A stretch of 64,000 nucleotides of DNA from the NCBI GenBank assembly GCA_965153355.1, contig OZ231126.1:70122001-70186000 (forward strand), written 5' to 3'. The stretch's first letter is position 1; each line of letters opens with the position of its first letter. The stretch is from Flaccisagitta enflata. Lineage: Eukaryota; Chaetognatha; Sagittoidea; Aphragmophora. The position numbers and the translations under genes were made by a program. Under the pieces are notes generated by a model. It was not told the origin of the DNA. It made no database searches and saw nothing but the letters and a program-made list of their open reading frames with translations. Positions 10,616 to 20,539 of the stretch are shown in pieces.

Positions 10616-11425
10616 TAACAAGACCAACACCTTACTACCTTGGAAATAAATATACGGACAGCTGGAGAAAAGTTAGCCTTTTCACTCACTGAATGAAGTA
10701 TATGCCCAAATCATTAACTTTTTAGTCATTATATGGTATTTTGATCTATCAAGAGCTTCTGTTCTGACTTTTTATGGGATTCGTCTATGATTTTTCATCT
10801 TGAATCCGTGTATCCTTTGCCTGTCAAAAAGCATTAAAAAAATCAAAGAATCAGTTTTGTTTTCTTTTATTATTAGATAATTTCAGGGCATTATGATTGA
10901 CTGCAGTCCTCAATTTTTTCAACAATCAAAAAATTGGTCAAAAATGTGATCTATTAGGATCAAGCAGAATGATTTTGCTCAATCTGTATAGATTTGAAAG
11001 CAATTTCAATGTAGGTTGTCCTTTGAAAATATGAATTGAAAACCTCTAAATTAGATTTTGGTAAAATTACAGTTTTCTTCAAAACGCTCTCATTTGGAAA
11101 CGGATTGAGCTACCAAGCTCTGCTTGGTCTTGAATGGAAGATTTTTTGTCATAGTTTATGGATCTGCTTTCATTGTTTTATTGGATATGAAAGTTTAGCT
11201 GCTATAATCATGGTTAGGTGTCCGTATATTTATTTCCAAGATAGTACAGTTGCGTGCGGTTGTTAAGATCATAAGATCAAAAGAACAAAAGACCAAAAGA
11301 CCAAAAGACTAAAAGACTAAAAGACTAAATGTGAATTGTCTTGAAATAACTTAAAATGACTTAAATGACGTAAAACAAAAAAAAAATAGCTAAGTGTGAC
11401 GGACCAACCGAAGGACAGAAACTAA
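10616..11425 (+). mobile_element. B-family element interrupted by T2
   Basis: Left piece 10616-10634 ('acaagaccaacaccttac') and right piece from 11245 ('acagttgcgtgcggttgtta', ATGACTTAAA iterations, 'gtgtgacggaccaaccgaag') rejoin exactly as in the uninterrupted copy at 8543-8801. The 3' hairpin is missing. Confidence 0.75.
10635..11244 (+). mobile_element. T-family MITE, full-length copy T2 (Tc1/mariner-like)
   Basis: A 610-bp element with 26-bp terminal inverted repeats beginning CTAYCTTGGAAATAAATATA (one mismatch between the two ends). It is flanked by TA on both sides (10633-10634 and 11245-11246). The empty site is visible by comparison with the B copy at 8543. TA duplication plus terminal inverted repeats is the Tc1/mariner signature. 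No transposase frame is present, so it is non-autonomous. Confidence 0.8.
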
Positions 11426-11689
11426 AATTATCACTAAAAATTACCACCAACAATTCATTCATAACAATAACTATATCAAGGGATAAAATGTTTTACTTGG
11501 TTAAAGGGAATGAAAGAATGCAATAGGTAAAAGGCAAATGGCGGACAAAACGAGGGTGGATAATAGAAAGCGGTTGGGAAAAACCCATTTAACAAAGAAA
11601 ACCAGATGAAGGCAGACTGCAGAAGAATGAAAGGAAAAAAATGGAGGAGGAAAACGCATTGGAGGCCCATGAGAGAAGAAGAATAAGAA

Positions 11690-11849
11690 GTAAAAGATGA
11701 AGGAGAAAAAGAAGGAGAAGGAGAAGAAGAGGAAGAAGAAGAAAAAGAAAAAGAAAAAGAAAAAGAAAAAGAAAAAGAAGAAGAAGAAGAAGAAGAAGAA
11801 GAAGAAGAAGAAGAAGAAGAAGGGGAAGAAGAAGAAGAAGAAAGAAGAA

Positions 11850-11881
<32 letters not shown>

Positions 11882-11993
11882 AGCGGAAGAAGAATCAGGA
11901 GCAGAAGAATATGAAGAAAAATAAGTAGAGGAAGAAGAAGGGGAGAAAGAAGAAGAAGAAGAAGAAGAAGAAGAAGAAGAAGAAGAAGAAGAA

Positions 11994-12025
<32 letters not shown>

Positions 12026-12286
12026 AGCGGAAGAAGAATCAGGAGCAGAAGAATATGAAGAAAAATAAGTAGAAGAAGAAGAAGGGGAGGAAGAAGAAGA
12101 AGAAGAAGAAGAGAAGAAGAAGAAGAAGAAGAAGAAGAAGAAGAAGAAGAAGAAGAAGAAGAAGAAGAAGAAGAAGAAGAAGAAGAAGAAGAAGAAGAAG
12201 AAGAAGAAGAAGAAGAAGAAGAAGAAGAAGAAGAAGAAGAAGAAGAAGAAGAAGAAGAAGAAGAAGAAGAAGAAGAAGAAGAAGAA

Positions 12287-12323
<37 letters not shown>

Positions 12324-12485
12324 TGGAAGAAGAAAAAAACGAAAAAGAAAAGAAAAAGAAGAAGAAGAAGAAGAAGAAGAAGAAGAAGAAGAAGAAGAAG
12401 AAGAAGAAGAAGAAGAAAAAGAAAAAGAAAAAGAAAAAGAAAAAGAAAAAGAAAAAGAAGAAAAAGAAGAAAAAGAAGATAAAAA
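11690..12485. repeat. (GAA)n tract, ~790 bp, with internal repeats
   Basis: Almost pure purine on the plus strand: (GAA)n with blocks of (GAAAAA)n at both ends. A ~130-bp sub-block containing 'gaagcggaagaagaatcagg' occurs twice (about 11880 and 12026). Poly-Ser, poly-Leu, poly-Phe and poly-Lys frames here are artefacts. Confidence 0.95.
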
Positions 12486-12803
12486 GGAGGCAATGCTGAA
12501 ATGAAAAGGAAAAAGAAGAAGGGGGGGTTGGTCGAAAAAGAAGAGGATAAATGGGAAGTAGATGAAAAGAGGAAAAAGAGGAAGAAGAAGTAAAGGAAAA
12601 AGAAAGGAGGAGGAGGTTAGAACTGGAGGAGTAACAAGTGAGATAGCCGATGATGCGGAAAAAGCAGATGTGAAGAATTTGAAGGGTGATAGATAGCGAG
12701 GCTCTCTCCAAGTATTTGGGATTGACTCGAGAACAAATGCCAACAGAGGACTGAGAAAAACATAGACAAATTCGGAGGGAGGACAAAAAGGAAAATAGAC
12801 AAA
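12486..12803. other. Purine-rich flank, no gene
   Basis: Purine-rich transition from the GAA tract into unique sequence; no family recognised. Confidence 0.4.
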
Positions 12804-13328
12804 ACTAGTCATCCAAGGATCGCACATGGTCAGCGGTACCCGATGCCCTGCTTGGAGTGATCAACTGAAGTAGTGGAGTGAGAGCAGGGCAGCGGCCCCA
12901 AAGGGCCAATGTCCTGTAGGACACAGGGGGGAAATTCGAGACGTCCTGAGGCAGATTTGAAGTCGGGATGGCAGAATCTAGTCCAAAAGAGCAGGTTTGA
13001 GGTTTGGGGGGCAGGCTTGAGGCCTAGAGGAGCAATTTGAGGCCTGAAGAGTTGAATGAGGCCTGGAGGGCTGATTTGAGGTCTCGAGGGCAGATAAGAG
13101 GTCTGGAGAGCTGATTTGAGCTCTCGAGGGCTAAATAGAAATCTGAAAGGGCTTATATGAGGGCTCAGAGGGCCAAAATTAGACCTGAGACTGCAGACTT
13201 GAGGCTCCGATGGCCAAGGGGGGGGGGACGTAAGGAAGGACGGATGGACGGATGGATATCTCGAAATTCCCCCCCCCCCATGTCTTACAGCCTACAGGAC
13301 ATTGGCCCTTTAAGGTCGCTGCCCAAAG
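12804..13328 (+). mobile_element. C-family foldback-type element, copy C4
   Basis: Outer end ACTAGTCATCCAAGGATCGC, then CATGGTCAGCGGTACCCG, 'gcagcggccccaaagggcca' and TGTCCTGTAGGACACAGG. The core is ~22-bp iterations of GGGCTGATTTGAGGTCT. Right end: 'ggacggatggacgga', 'cctacaggacattggccctt', 'gctgccc'. The outer ACTAGTC block is not repeated in inverted form on the right. Confidence 0.75.
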
Positions 13329-13383
13329 AGGTGGGAGACATTAAGGAGATAGACAAAGGTGGGCGGAAGAGAATGGAGTGTAG

Positions 13384-13930
13384 ACTAGTCATCCAAGGAT
13401 CGCACATGGTCAGCGGTACCCGATGCCCTGCTGGGAGTGATCCAGTGAAAAGTGGAAGTGAGAGCAGGGCAGCGGCCCCAAAGGGATGTCCTCCTTCCGT
13501 CTAATTTCCATACGTCCTGAGGCATATGGCAGGCCTTAGATGACTGATTTAAGGCATGAAGGCATATTTGAAAGGCTGGAGGGCAGAATCAAGGCTTGGA
13601 GCCATTTGAGGTTTTGAGGGCAAATTTAAGCCATGGAGGGCTGATTTTATGCTTGGAGGGCTAATTGAAGGTCTGGAAGGCAGATTTGAGGTCTGGAGGA
13701 CAGATTTGAGGTGGAGGGGCTGATTTGAAGCCTGGAAAGCTGATTTGAGGCCTAGAGGGCTGAATTGAGGGCTGGGAGGGCAAATTTGAGGGCTGGGAGG
13801 GCAAATTTGAGGGCTGGGAGAGCGAATTTGAGGCCAACCAGGGGGGGGGGACGGACGGACGGACGGACGGACGTATGGAAATTCCCCCCTGTGTTCTACA
13901 GGACATCGGCCCTTTGGGGCCGCTGCCCAA
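13384..13930 (+). mobile_element. C-family foldback-type element, copy C5
   Basis: Begins with the same ACTAGTCATCCAAGGATCGC block as C4. The left inner block is shortened ('ggccccaaagggatgtcc'). The core is ~22-bp iterations of GGAGGGCTGATTTGAGG. Right end: (GGAC)n, 'ttctacaggacatcggccct', 'ttggggccgctgcccaaaaa'. C4, C5 and C6 lie head to tail. Confidence 0.75.
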
Positions 13931-14002
13931 AAATGAACAAAATCCTGTGAAAGAGGGAATACCGTAGATAGACAACCAGTGCAGTCGCCCAAGGGCAATA
14001 TG

Positions 14003-14676
14003 TGGTCAGCGATACCCGTTGCCCTGCTTTGTGTGATTGTCAATCTAGTTAATGGTTAGCAGGGCAGCGGCTCCAAAGGGGACGATGCCCTGTAAAACAC
14101 AGGGGGATTTATGCCCATTTGGGTTTGAGAGCGCTATTGCACCATTGAATAACATGGAAAATCGACAAAAAATGAAAATTTCAATAATTTCCATTGAATA
14201 GCATGGAAAATTGACAACAAAATGAAAAAAAAAATGTGTAATCTTCATTGAATGATATGGAAGATTGAAGGGTTAATGAAAAAAAATGTAGAATTCCCAT
14301 TCAATAACGTGGGAAATTGACAAATAATGTAAAAATAAAGGATTCCTATTGAATGATATGAAAAATTGATGAAAAATGAAAAAATACAATAGCATCCATT
14401 GAATAAAATGAATAATTGACAAGAAAATGAAATTAATGTAGAATTCCCATTGAATAACGTAGGAAATTAAGAAATAATGGAAAAATATATAGTTCCCATT
14501 GAATAACATGGAAAATTGATGGAAGATAAAGAAAATGTAGAATTCCCATTGAATAACATGGGGAATTTACTGAAGTGGCAGGGGGGGGGGGACGCACAAA
14601 CGAACGAACAAACGAACGGACGAACGAACGAATGAACGAAAATCCCCCTGTGTTCTACAGGACATAGACCCCTTTG
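14003..14676 (+). mobile_element. C-family foldback-type element, copy C6, AT-rich core
   Basis: The ends match the family ('tggtcagcgatacccgttgc' left; 'tgttctacaggacatagacc' right). The core differs completely: ~35-45-bp tandem copies containing CCATTGAATAACATGGAAAA (about 14140-14570), followed by GGGGGG and (ACGA)n. It shows that one set of ends can carry different cores. Confidence 0.75.
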
Positions 14677-14952
14677 GAGAAAAAGAATATTGGGTGAGTT
14701 GAAAAAGACGCACTGCCAAAAAGACAAACAGATGAAATGGACATGCCCCTGTTTCTTAATCCAATATCTATTCCACAATGCTATACTACACTATACTACA
14801 CATTCACACCTCGGGTTAGGGCAAGCTTAGTACAAAATTACACGCTCATCTCACAGACGTTACGTACAAATTACTCAATAGGTGCTCATTTATATCGTTT
14901 TGGGTGACATTTTCATTGGTACGGGGAAAACTCACATGAAACGTTGTAGTCA

Positions 14953-15808
14953 GGGCGTGTTTCTAATGACGACGATATACGCGTTTGTTCCCATTGAACG
15001 CGATTACAGTGTGAACACATATCTATGAATTTTACGGTCCCACGAGGGAGTGAGGAAAGTAAATGAGCAAGCCCGTGAACAGAGTGAGCGAGCGAAGCAA
15101 GTGTAGCGCTGCAGAGCGAGTGAGCGGAGTGAGCGGTGCGAGAGAGTGAATGTAGTGAGTGACCAAGTCACATAGATCCGTGAGCATATCATACCAAGAC
15201 AAGACTATAAGGCAGTACCTAGGGATGATAGCTATGGTATACAAATGTCCCTTAGTATGTTTAGATCACATCTATATAGGGTTTTGCCCCCGCCCTGATT
15301 CATCTAAGGACATTTTTTTGCTCAGGAAGTCATTAGGTTCACTATTTTGAAGGCGCGAAAATTGACAAAAACTTTTTCATTTTAGTTTGGAAATTTGCGG
15401 GTTTTTTTATAGGTCCTTCAAATCTGGGAGCAAGGTTACCAAATTTTACACAAATCGTGTTCAGTCCACCCTGAAGCTTTTCCAAAAAGTTTGTGTCTTC
15501 CCTTATATTCTTAGTATCATTTTTGAAGTCTAGAAAAGTAACAAATGAAACCAAAAAACATTTTTTGCAGCATTTAATTTTGAGCGAAGTAGTTAACTTC
15601 GAGGAGGAAAATGAGGCTTTGGATGAGCTAGGGCGGAGGTAAAACCATATATTTTCTTGCTTTCAGTAGGCAACTGTACCAGTTTTTGCCCATGTTATAG
15701 GTCCAAAGTGCTGCCGTAATTTTTTCATGTCCTGAGGTGGTGCGCTCTCAGACCATAGTGCGAGTGGCCCGTTAAAAAATGTGATTATCATGAGTAGAAA
15801 AAAAACCC
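14953..15808 (-). mobile_element. H-family MITE, copy H6, split by a 594-bp insertion
   Basis: Left piece 14953-15168 begins GGGCGTGTTTCTAATGA after TCA. Right piece 15766-15808 ('ggcccgttaaaaaatgtg' to 'gtagaaaaaaaaccc') is followed by TCA. The pieces rejoin at 'gaccaagt|ggcccgtt' as in other copies. TCA on both outer sides supports one original insertion. Confidence 0.7.
15169..15762. mobile_element. Unclassified ~594-bp insertion inside H6
   Basis: Interrupts H6 and is bordered by AGT on both sides (15166-15168 and 15763-15765), consistent with a 3-bp target duplication. The ends CACATAGATC and, inverted, CGCACTATGGTC are only weakly similar. AT-rich inside; no recognisable protein. No second copy was seen in the window. 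Confidence 0.5.
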
Positions 15809-16287
15809 TCAGTTGTCAAAAACTGTGTTCTTAGACATTTGCTATTAGTGTGAACTGGCGCTGATAAAAATCGGATAAATAAGGCAGGCCACGACCAGAG
15901 TGTTCTGTTTATCGCGTTGCTGATTGATTAGGGAGCTGTAATGGTGAATAATGTATCCTTTGATGGTCTCTTTTTTTTTCTTTTTTTTTGTCGGGTATTT
16001 TTTCTTTCTTTTCTTTTCTTTTCTTTTCCACTTGATGAAGTAGGTTAAGGACTTTGCGCTGAGCAACAAAGAAATAAAGGCTCCATGAAGTTTTTGGCAA
16101 AGTGCCTCGTTTTCTTCGGTTTTCGATTCCTTGGCAAATCTGGAAAGAAAGGAAAGAGAAAACCATGAGAATGGGAAATCTTGATACAACGTTTAAATGT
16201 GCTCGTGTTATTTACCGGGTCATCCACCTGAATTATCTGATTCTGTTAAGCTTTTATTGAAAGATGCCAAGAACCTTTAAGTAAACA
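15809..16287. other. No gene recognised
   Basis: Contains a T-rich tract with TTTTC repeats near 15970-16030. The ~114-residue minus frame is mostly Lys-rich low complexity and has no recognised family. Confidence 0.4.
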
Positions 16288-16542
16288 AGGCCGGATACAC
16301 GGGTACCCTAGTGGCGTATGGGTGGGCAGGGGCAGTGATGGAGGAGGTCACTAGAACATTTGGGCAGGAGCGGTGAGCTCAAAAGGCTCAAAAACGCCAA
16401 AAAAGTAAAATGGGGACCGACCGACCGACCGACCGACTGACTGACTGACCGACCGACCGACTGACCGACCGACTAACCGACCGACCGACTGACCGACGGA
16501 TGGACAAAGCGGGGTGATGAGTCGCGTAGCACGCGACTAAAA
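16288..16542 (+). mobile_element. B-family element, intact-looking copy
   Basis: Head CAAGGCCGGATACACGG, GTGGGCAGGGGCAG, 'ggtcactagaacatttgggc', 'caaaaacgccaaaaaagtaa', then (GACC/GACT)n, 'acaaagcggggtgatgagtc' and hairpin tail GCGTAGCACGCGACTAAAAA. A good reference copy for the full family layout. Confidence 0.85.
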
Positions 16543-16726
16543 ATTCTACAAAACTATGTAAATAAAAAACGAATTTAGTATTTTTTTAATTTTTTTCCTT
16601 CAATGGTTGACTATTATCTAGCTTCTCTCCCTTGCTTTGCCCACCATTTGGCTCAATTTCTCCTCTTTCTTTTTTTCTATTTTATTTTCCCGTTCCATTT
16701 TGGTTTTCATCGACATTCCAGACACG

Positions 16727-17583
16727 AGTCGTGAGAACCATAACATATCACGGGTTCTAGGGCCAAACACTAGGTGGAAAAAAAGGTCAAAGGTTGTGAA
16801 CCCCCTGCTCATATTGTTCATGGTTTCAGGTACAGTTAGAGCCACAAAACAAAAAAATTGGCTTGGAAATATAGCATTTAAAGTCTATAAATAGCAAAAA
16901 ATGAAGCATTATTAAGCATTTTTAAAGATAAAAATTGTAGTTATAATGTCAAAAAGTTTTAAAAAATAACTGAATGGTGTGGTTACAGTTGCTGTATAAA
17001 TGCTTTTACCCCTTTAAGCTAGTTTGGTGGGATATTTTATATATAAAGGCTAAAAACCACCGAATAACAGCATTTTTTAATTTTTTTTTAATCACTGATT
17101 CACAAATAATCTCTTCAAACTGATTGTTAAAGATTGTATCCTGTATATTTCTACTATAATTATACATTTTCTTTTTAGTTTTTATATTTTTGAAAACTGC
17201 AATTACAATTTTAAGCTAAAAAGCTGTTTTTAAGCATTTTTTAGCTGATTATAAGCTGTTTTTTTACCTGAATCTATCCAATATCCAACAAAAAAAGCTT
17301 TATATAGTAAAAACATTTTTTACAGCAAATATTACAACACTATTGAAGTATTTTCTAAACTTTTAGAAGTTATATATGCAATTTTTAGCTTCAAAGATAC
17401 TTGAAAATGCTTTATTTTTGCTCTTTATAGGCTATAAAGTCAGTATTTCCAAGCCGATTTTTTTGTTTAATAGCTCTAATTATATCTGACAGCATGTTTA
17501 ACATGCAAAGGGGGTTCACAACACTTGACCTTTTTTTTCCACCTAGGGTTTGGCCCTGGGACCCGTGTACATAAGAACTCACG
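16727..17583. mobile_element. Long-inverted-repeat element (~857 bp)
   Basis: About 180 bp at the left ('gtcgtgagaacc', 'gggccaaacactaggtggaa', 'ttgtgaaccccctgctcat', 'aaattggcttggaaatata') is repeated in inverted form at the right ('tatttccaagccgattttt', 'gggggttcacaacacttgac', 'ccacctagggtttggccctg'). Identity is roughly 75-80% by eye. The ~480-bp centre is AT-rich and has no open frame of note. It is a non-autonomous or foldback element of unknown class. Confidence 0.7.
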
Positions 17584-17673
17584 AGTAAAGTGTGACCGAC
17601 CAACCGACCAACCGACCGACCAACCGACCGACGGACAAAGCGGGGTGTGAAGTAGCGTACACGCGACTAAAAA
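17584..17673 (+). mobile_element. B-family 3' fragment
   Basis: 'agtaaagtgtgaccgacc' with (GACCAACC)n, 'acaaagcggggtgtgaagt' and 'gtacacgcgactaaaaa'. The head is missing; the fragment directly abuts the long-inverted-repeat element. Confidence 0.7.
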
Positions 17674-17739
17674 ACCGATCACGTAAATTTCCTTTCTCCT
17701 TTCTAGTGGCTCAATAAATTTCGAATCCATCAACCCCAA

Positions 17740-18160
17740 ACCTCCCCCCCCCAACCTCCCCCCCCCCAACCCCCCCCCAAAAAACCTTCTTTCTCCACCA
17801 AATAAAATGGAAAGAAGGAGAAAGGAAGACGGAGAAACAGAAACAGAAACTATAGACAGAGAGATATGAAAAGAAAGACATGAATAAGGGATAGATGTTG
17901 ATAAACAGATAGAGGCAGTGAAGAGGTAGAGAGTCAGAGACTTAATAGACATAGTGTGAGACGAATGGGGGCAGGATACAGATACACTTATGTAAGGCAA
18001 AGTTCCTCGTGACAGTGTAAAGTGACAGTCACAGCGGAAGTGGCAAGGACAGTGGCGTAAAGTGACTGTGACAGTGACAGTGACGTAAAATGACCTTGAC
18101 AGCGAAAGTGACAGTGACAGCAACATAAAGTGACAGTGAAAGTGACGTAAAGTAGCACTG
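17740..18160. repeat. C-rich runs and AGTGAC tandem repeats
   Basis: Runs of C at about 17741-17777; then purine-rich sequence; then iterated AGTGACAGTGAC / GTGACGTAAA units (about 18010-18155). No gene. Confidence 0.6.
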
Positions 18161-18269
18161 AGAGCACAGAGATAGATCCACAGCCACAAAGACAGATTGA
18201 CGGAAAGACGATGATACGTGCGGAAAGACGAAAGGCGAATTGTAAAAAAAGACGACGTTCTCCGACTCA

Positions 18270-18529
18270 GGGGGCGTTTCTAGTCAAAGACGATCGCGTT
18301 TTGAATGGGCCACTCGGTCGTTCGCTACGTTTGTTCACTCGCACCGCTCACTCGCTTCGCAGCAATCCACTTCGCTACGCTCGTTTCCCTCGCTCGCTCC
18401 GTTCACAGGCTTGCTCACTCACTTCGCTCACTCCCTCGTGGGACAGTTGAAAATCTTGAACATGTGTTCATGCTGTTATCACGTTTTACGGTAGGGAACG
18501 TGTTTTTGTTTGTCACCAGAAACACGCCC
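18270..18529 (+). mobile_element. H-family MITE, copy H7
   Basis: Begins GGGGGCGTTTCTAGTCA and ends CACCAGAAACACGCCC. TCA flanks both sides (18267-18269 and 18530-18532), an exact 3-bp target duplication. It shows that the family target is TNA rather than strictly TAA. Confidence 0.8.
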
Positions 18530-18770
18530 TCAAAAGGGTTTAAAACGACGCAAAGGAGAAGAAGAAACCACGCGCGCAAATGGAAGGATTAAGTGTGGCG
18601 CTGAAAGAGAGACGAAAACCGCCCCGAATCTTAATCAACTGGAAGTAAATATCTAATATACTATAGGCTTTCCTTTTAAAACTCAATTTCGAAAGGACTT
18701 CTTTTTTTGTCAGTTCTATTTAAAAAACAGTGGGAAAGGAAGCCGTGGCGGATTACTTTGTAGTAATGAC

Positions 18771-18771
18771 G

Positions 18772-18869
<98 letters not shown>

Positions 18870-19050
18870 GGTGGTGGCGGTGGTGGTGGCGGTGGGCGGC
18901 GGCGGCGGCGGCGGCGGCGGTGGTGGTGGTGGTGGTGGTGGTGGTGGTGGTGGTGGTGGTGGTGGTGGTGGTGGTGGTGGTGGTGGTGGTTGTTGTTGTG
19001 GTTGTTGTTGTTGTTATTGTTGTTGTTGTTGTTGTTGTTGTGTAGTTTTC
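18771..19050. repeat. (TTG)n-(GGT)n-(GGC)n compound trinucleotide array
   Basis: (GTT)n from 18771 to about 18854, GGT to about 18895, GGC to about 18920, GGT to 18990, then TTG again. Poly-Leu/Gly/Cys frames are artefacts. Confidence 0.95.
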
Positions 19051-19613
19051 TTATTTGTTGTTGTTGCTGTCGTTATTTTCGAAGTGGGGGAGGAGACATT
19101 CGGAACCTCAAAAAAGAGACCACGAAACCAACACAAACGAATTCCAAAGGAAAAGAAAAAAAAACCAGATTTCACGGCAATTTCTTTTGACAGTCAGAAG
19201 AAAAGAGAACAAGAAAACCGGATTGGAAAGTAGAAAAAAGGCAAAATAAGGCGGTGTGGGAAGGAGGAAAGGGAGATGAAAAAGAATGGGGCAAAGCGGG
19301 ATAGGCAGAAAATATGCAGAGAATAAGCAGGAACAGCAAACATGGAACAGCATAAGGAAATATATTGTTACCGTAATCATATCAAACCGCTGTCTAGATG
19401 AATATCCAAAGAGATCGAGGGACCCATGGCCATAAAGTCGAGAGAAGACAGAGAATATGAAGAGAGAAGAGGATGGAGAGCAATTTTGGTTTTGGTGACA
19501 GAGCTCGCTAATGAAGGTGAAGGTGATTTTGGTGACAGAGCTCTCCTGTATCATGTTTCCTTATCATGTTTGGACCTAAATGATCAGAGGATTGGGCCGG
19601 TACCTGAGAGTAA

Positions 19614-19831
19614 GGGGGCGTTTCTAGTCACAGACAATCGCGTTTTGAACCTGCCACTCAGTTACTCGCTACGTTCGTTCGCTCGCACCGCTCGCTCGCT
19701 CCATTCACGGGCTCGCTCACTCACTTTGCTCACTCCCTCGTGGGACAATTGAAATTCTTGAATATGTGTTTACGCTGTTATCGCGTTTCACGGGAACAAA
19801 CGCGTTTTTGGCGCTCACTAGAAACACGCCC
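19614..19831 (+). mobile_element. H-family MITE, copy H8
   Basis: Begins GGGGGCGTTTCTAGTCA and ends TCACTAGAAACACGCCC with TAA on both sides (19611-19613 and 19832-19834). It is a short-interior variant. Confidence 0.8.
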
Positions 19832-20019
19832 TAAGAGGATAAAAACGACGCCATGTAGATCGATATCAGGGCAGTAGAGCAATCAAGAGATGATGTCTGA
19901 AGGAACCGAGGAACATTAAACAACCCAGAGAAATTACCTGCTGTAACCAGAACCTCAATTGCAGAGGGTAGGATTAATGGTCTGCGTAAGAAATAAATGG
20001 TATTGAGACATGATTGATG

Positions 20020-20021
<2 letters not shown>

Positions 20022-20087
<66 letters not shown>

Positions 20088-20100
20088 AACGAGGGGGGGG
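20022..20100. repeat. (GA)n-(CA)n compound microsatellite
   Basis: (GA)n 20022-20055, (CA)n to about 20082, then CAAA and a G run. Confidence 0.9.
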
Positions 20101-20539
20101 GGTTGAGGACTGAGAAGGCAACACGCGCGAAATTAATTGGTTCCATTTAAAACCGTTGGAGGATTTTGTCGCCTTCAAACTCAACAAAAGAAGCCTCAAG
20201 AGAGGACAGTTGAAGCAGGAAATTAAGAAAACTGCGCCTCAAAAGCCTCAGAAGTAAGAAAAAGCTTTAAAAGCCGTTGACTAAGTCGTTGATAAAGATC
20301 AAATCGAAGAGCAGCCAAGCTTGATTCAACGACACCCCTGTCAAGTTGTCAACCACACAACAAGGTGCAGCAAGGTGCAGCAAGGTGCGGCAAGGTGCAG
20401 CAGCCAAGCATGGATCAACAACATCATTGTCAAGTTGTCAAACACACAAAGGTGTCAGGGTCATTTCCACAATAAACCGGCCCAGCTGAAATTCGTGATA
20501 TAATAGGCAAAAAATATCTTTTATTATGCTAGTAATTTT

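Noticed and set aside
11476-12827. Very long Ser-, Phe- and Leu-homopolymer open frames (up to 436 residues)
   Set aside because: They are three frames of one GAA/TTC tract; no start context, domain or splice evidence.
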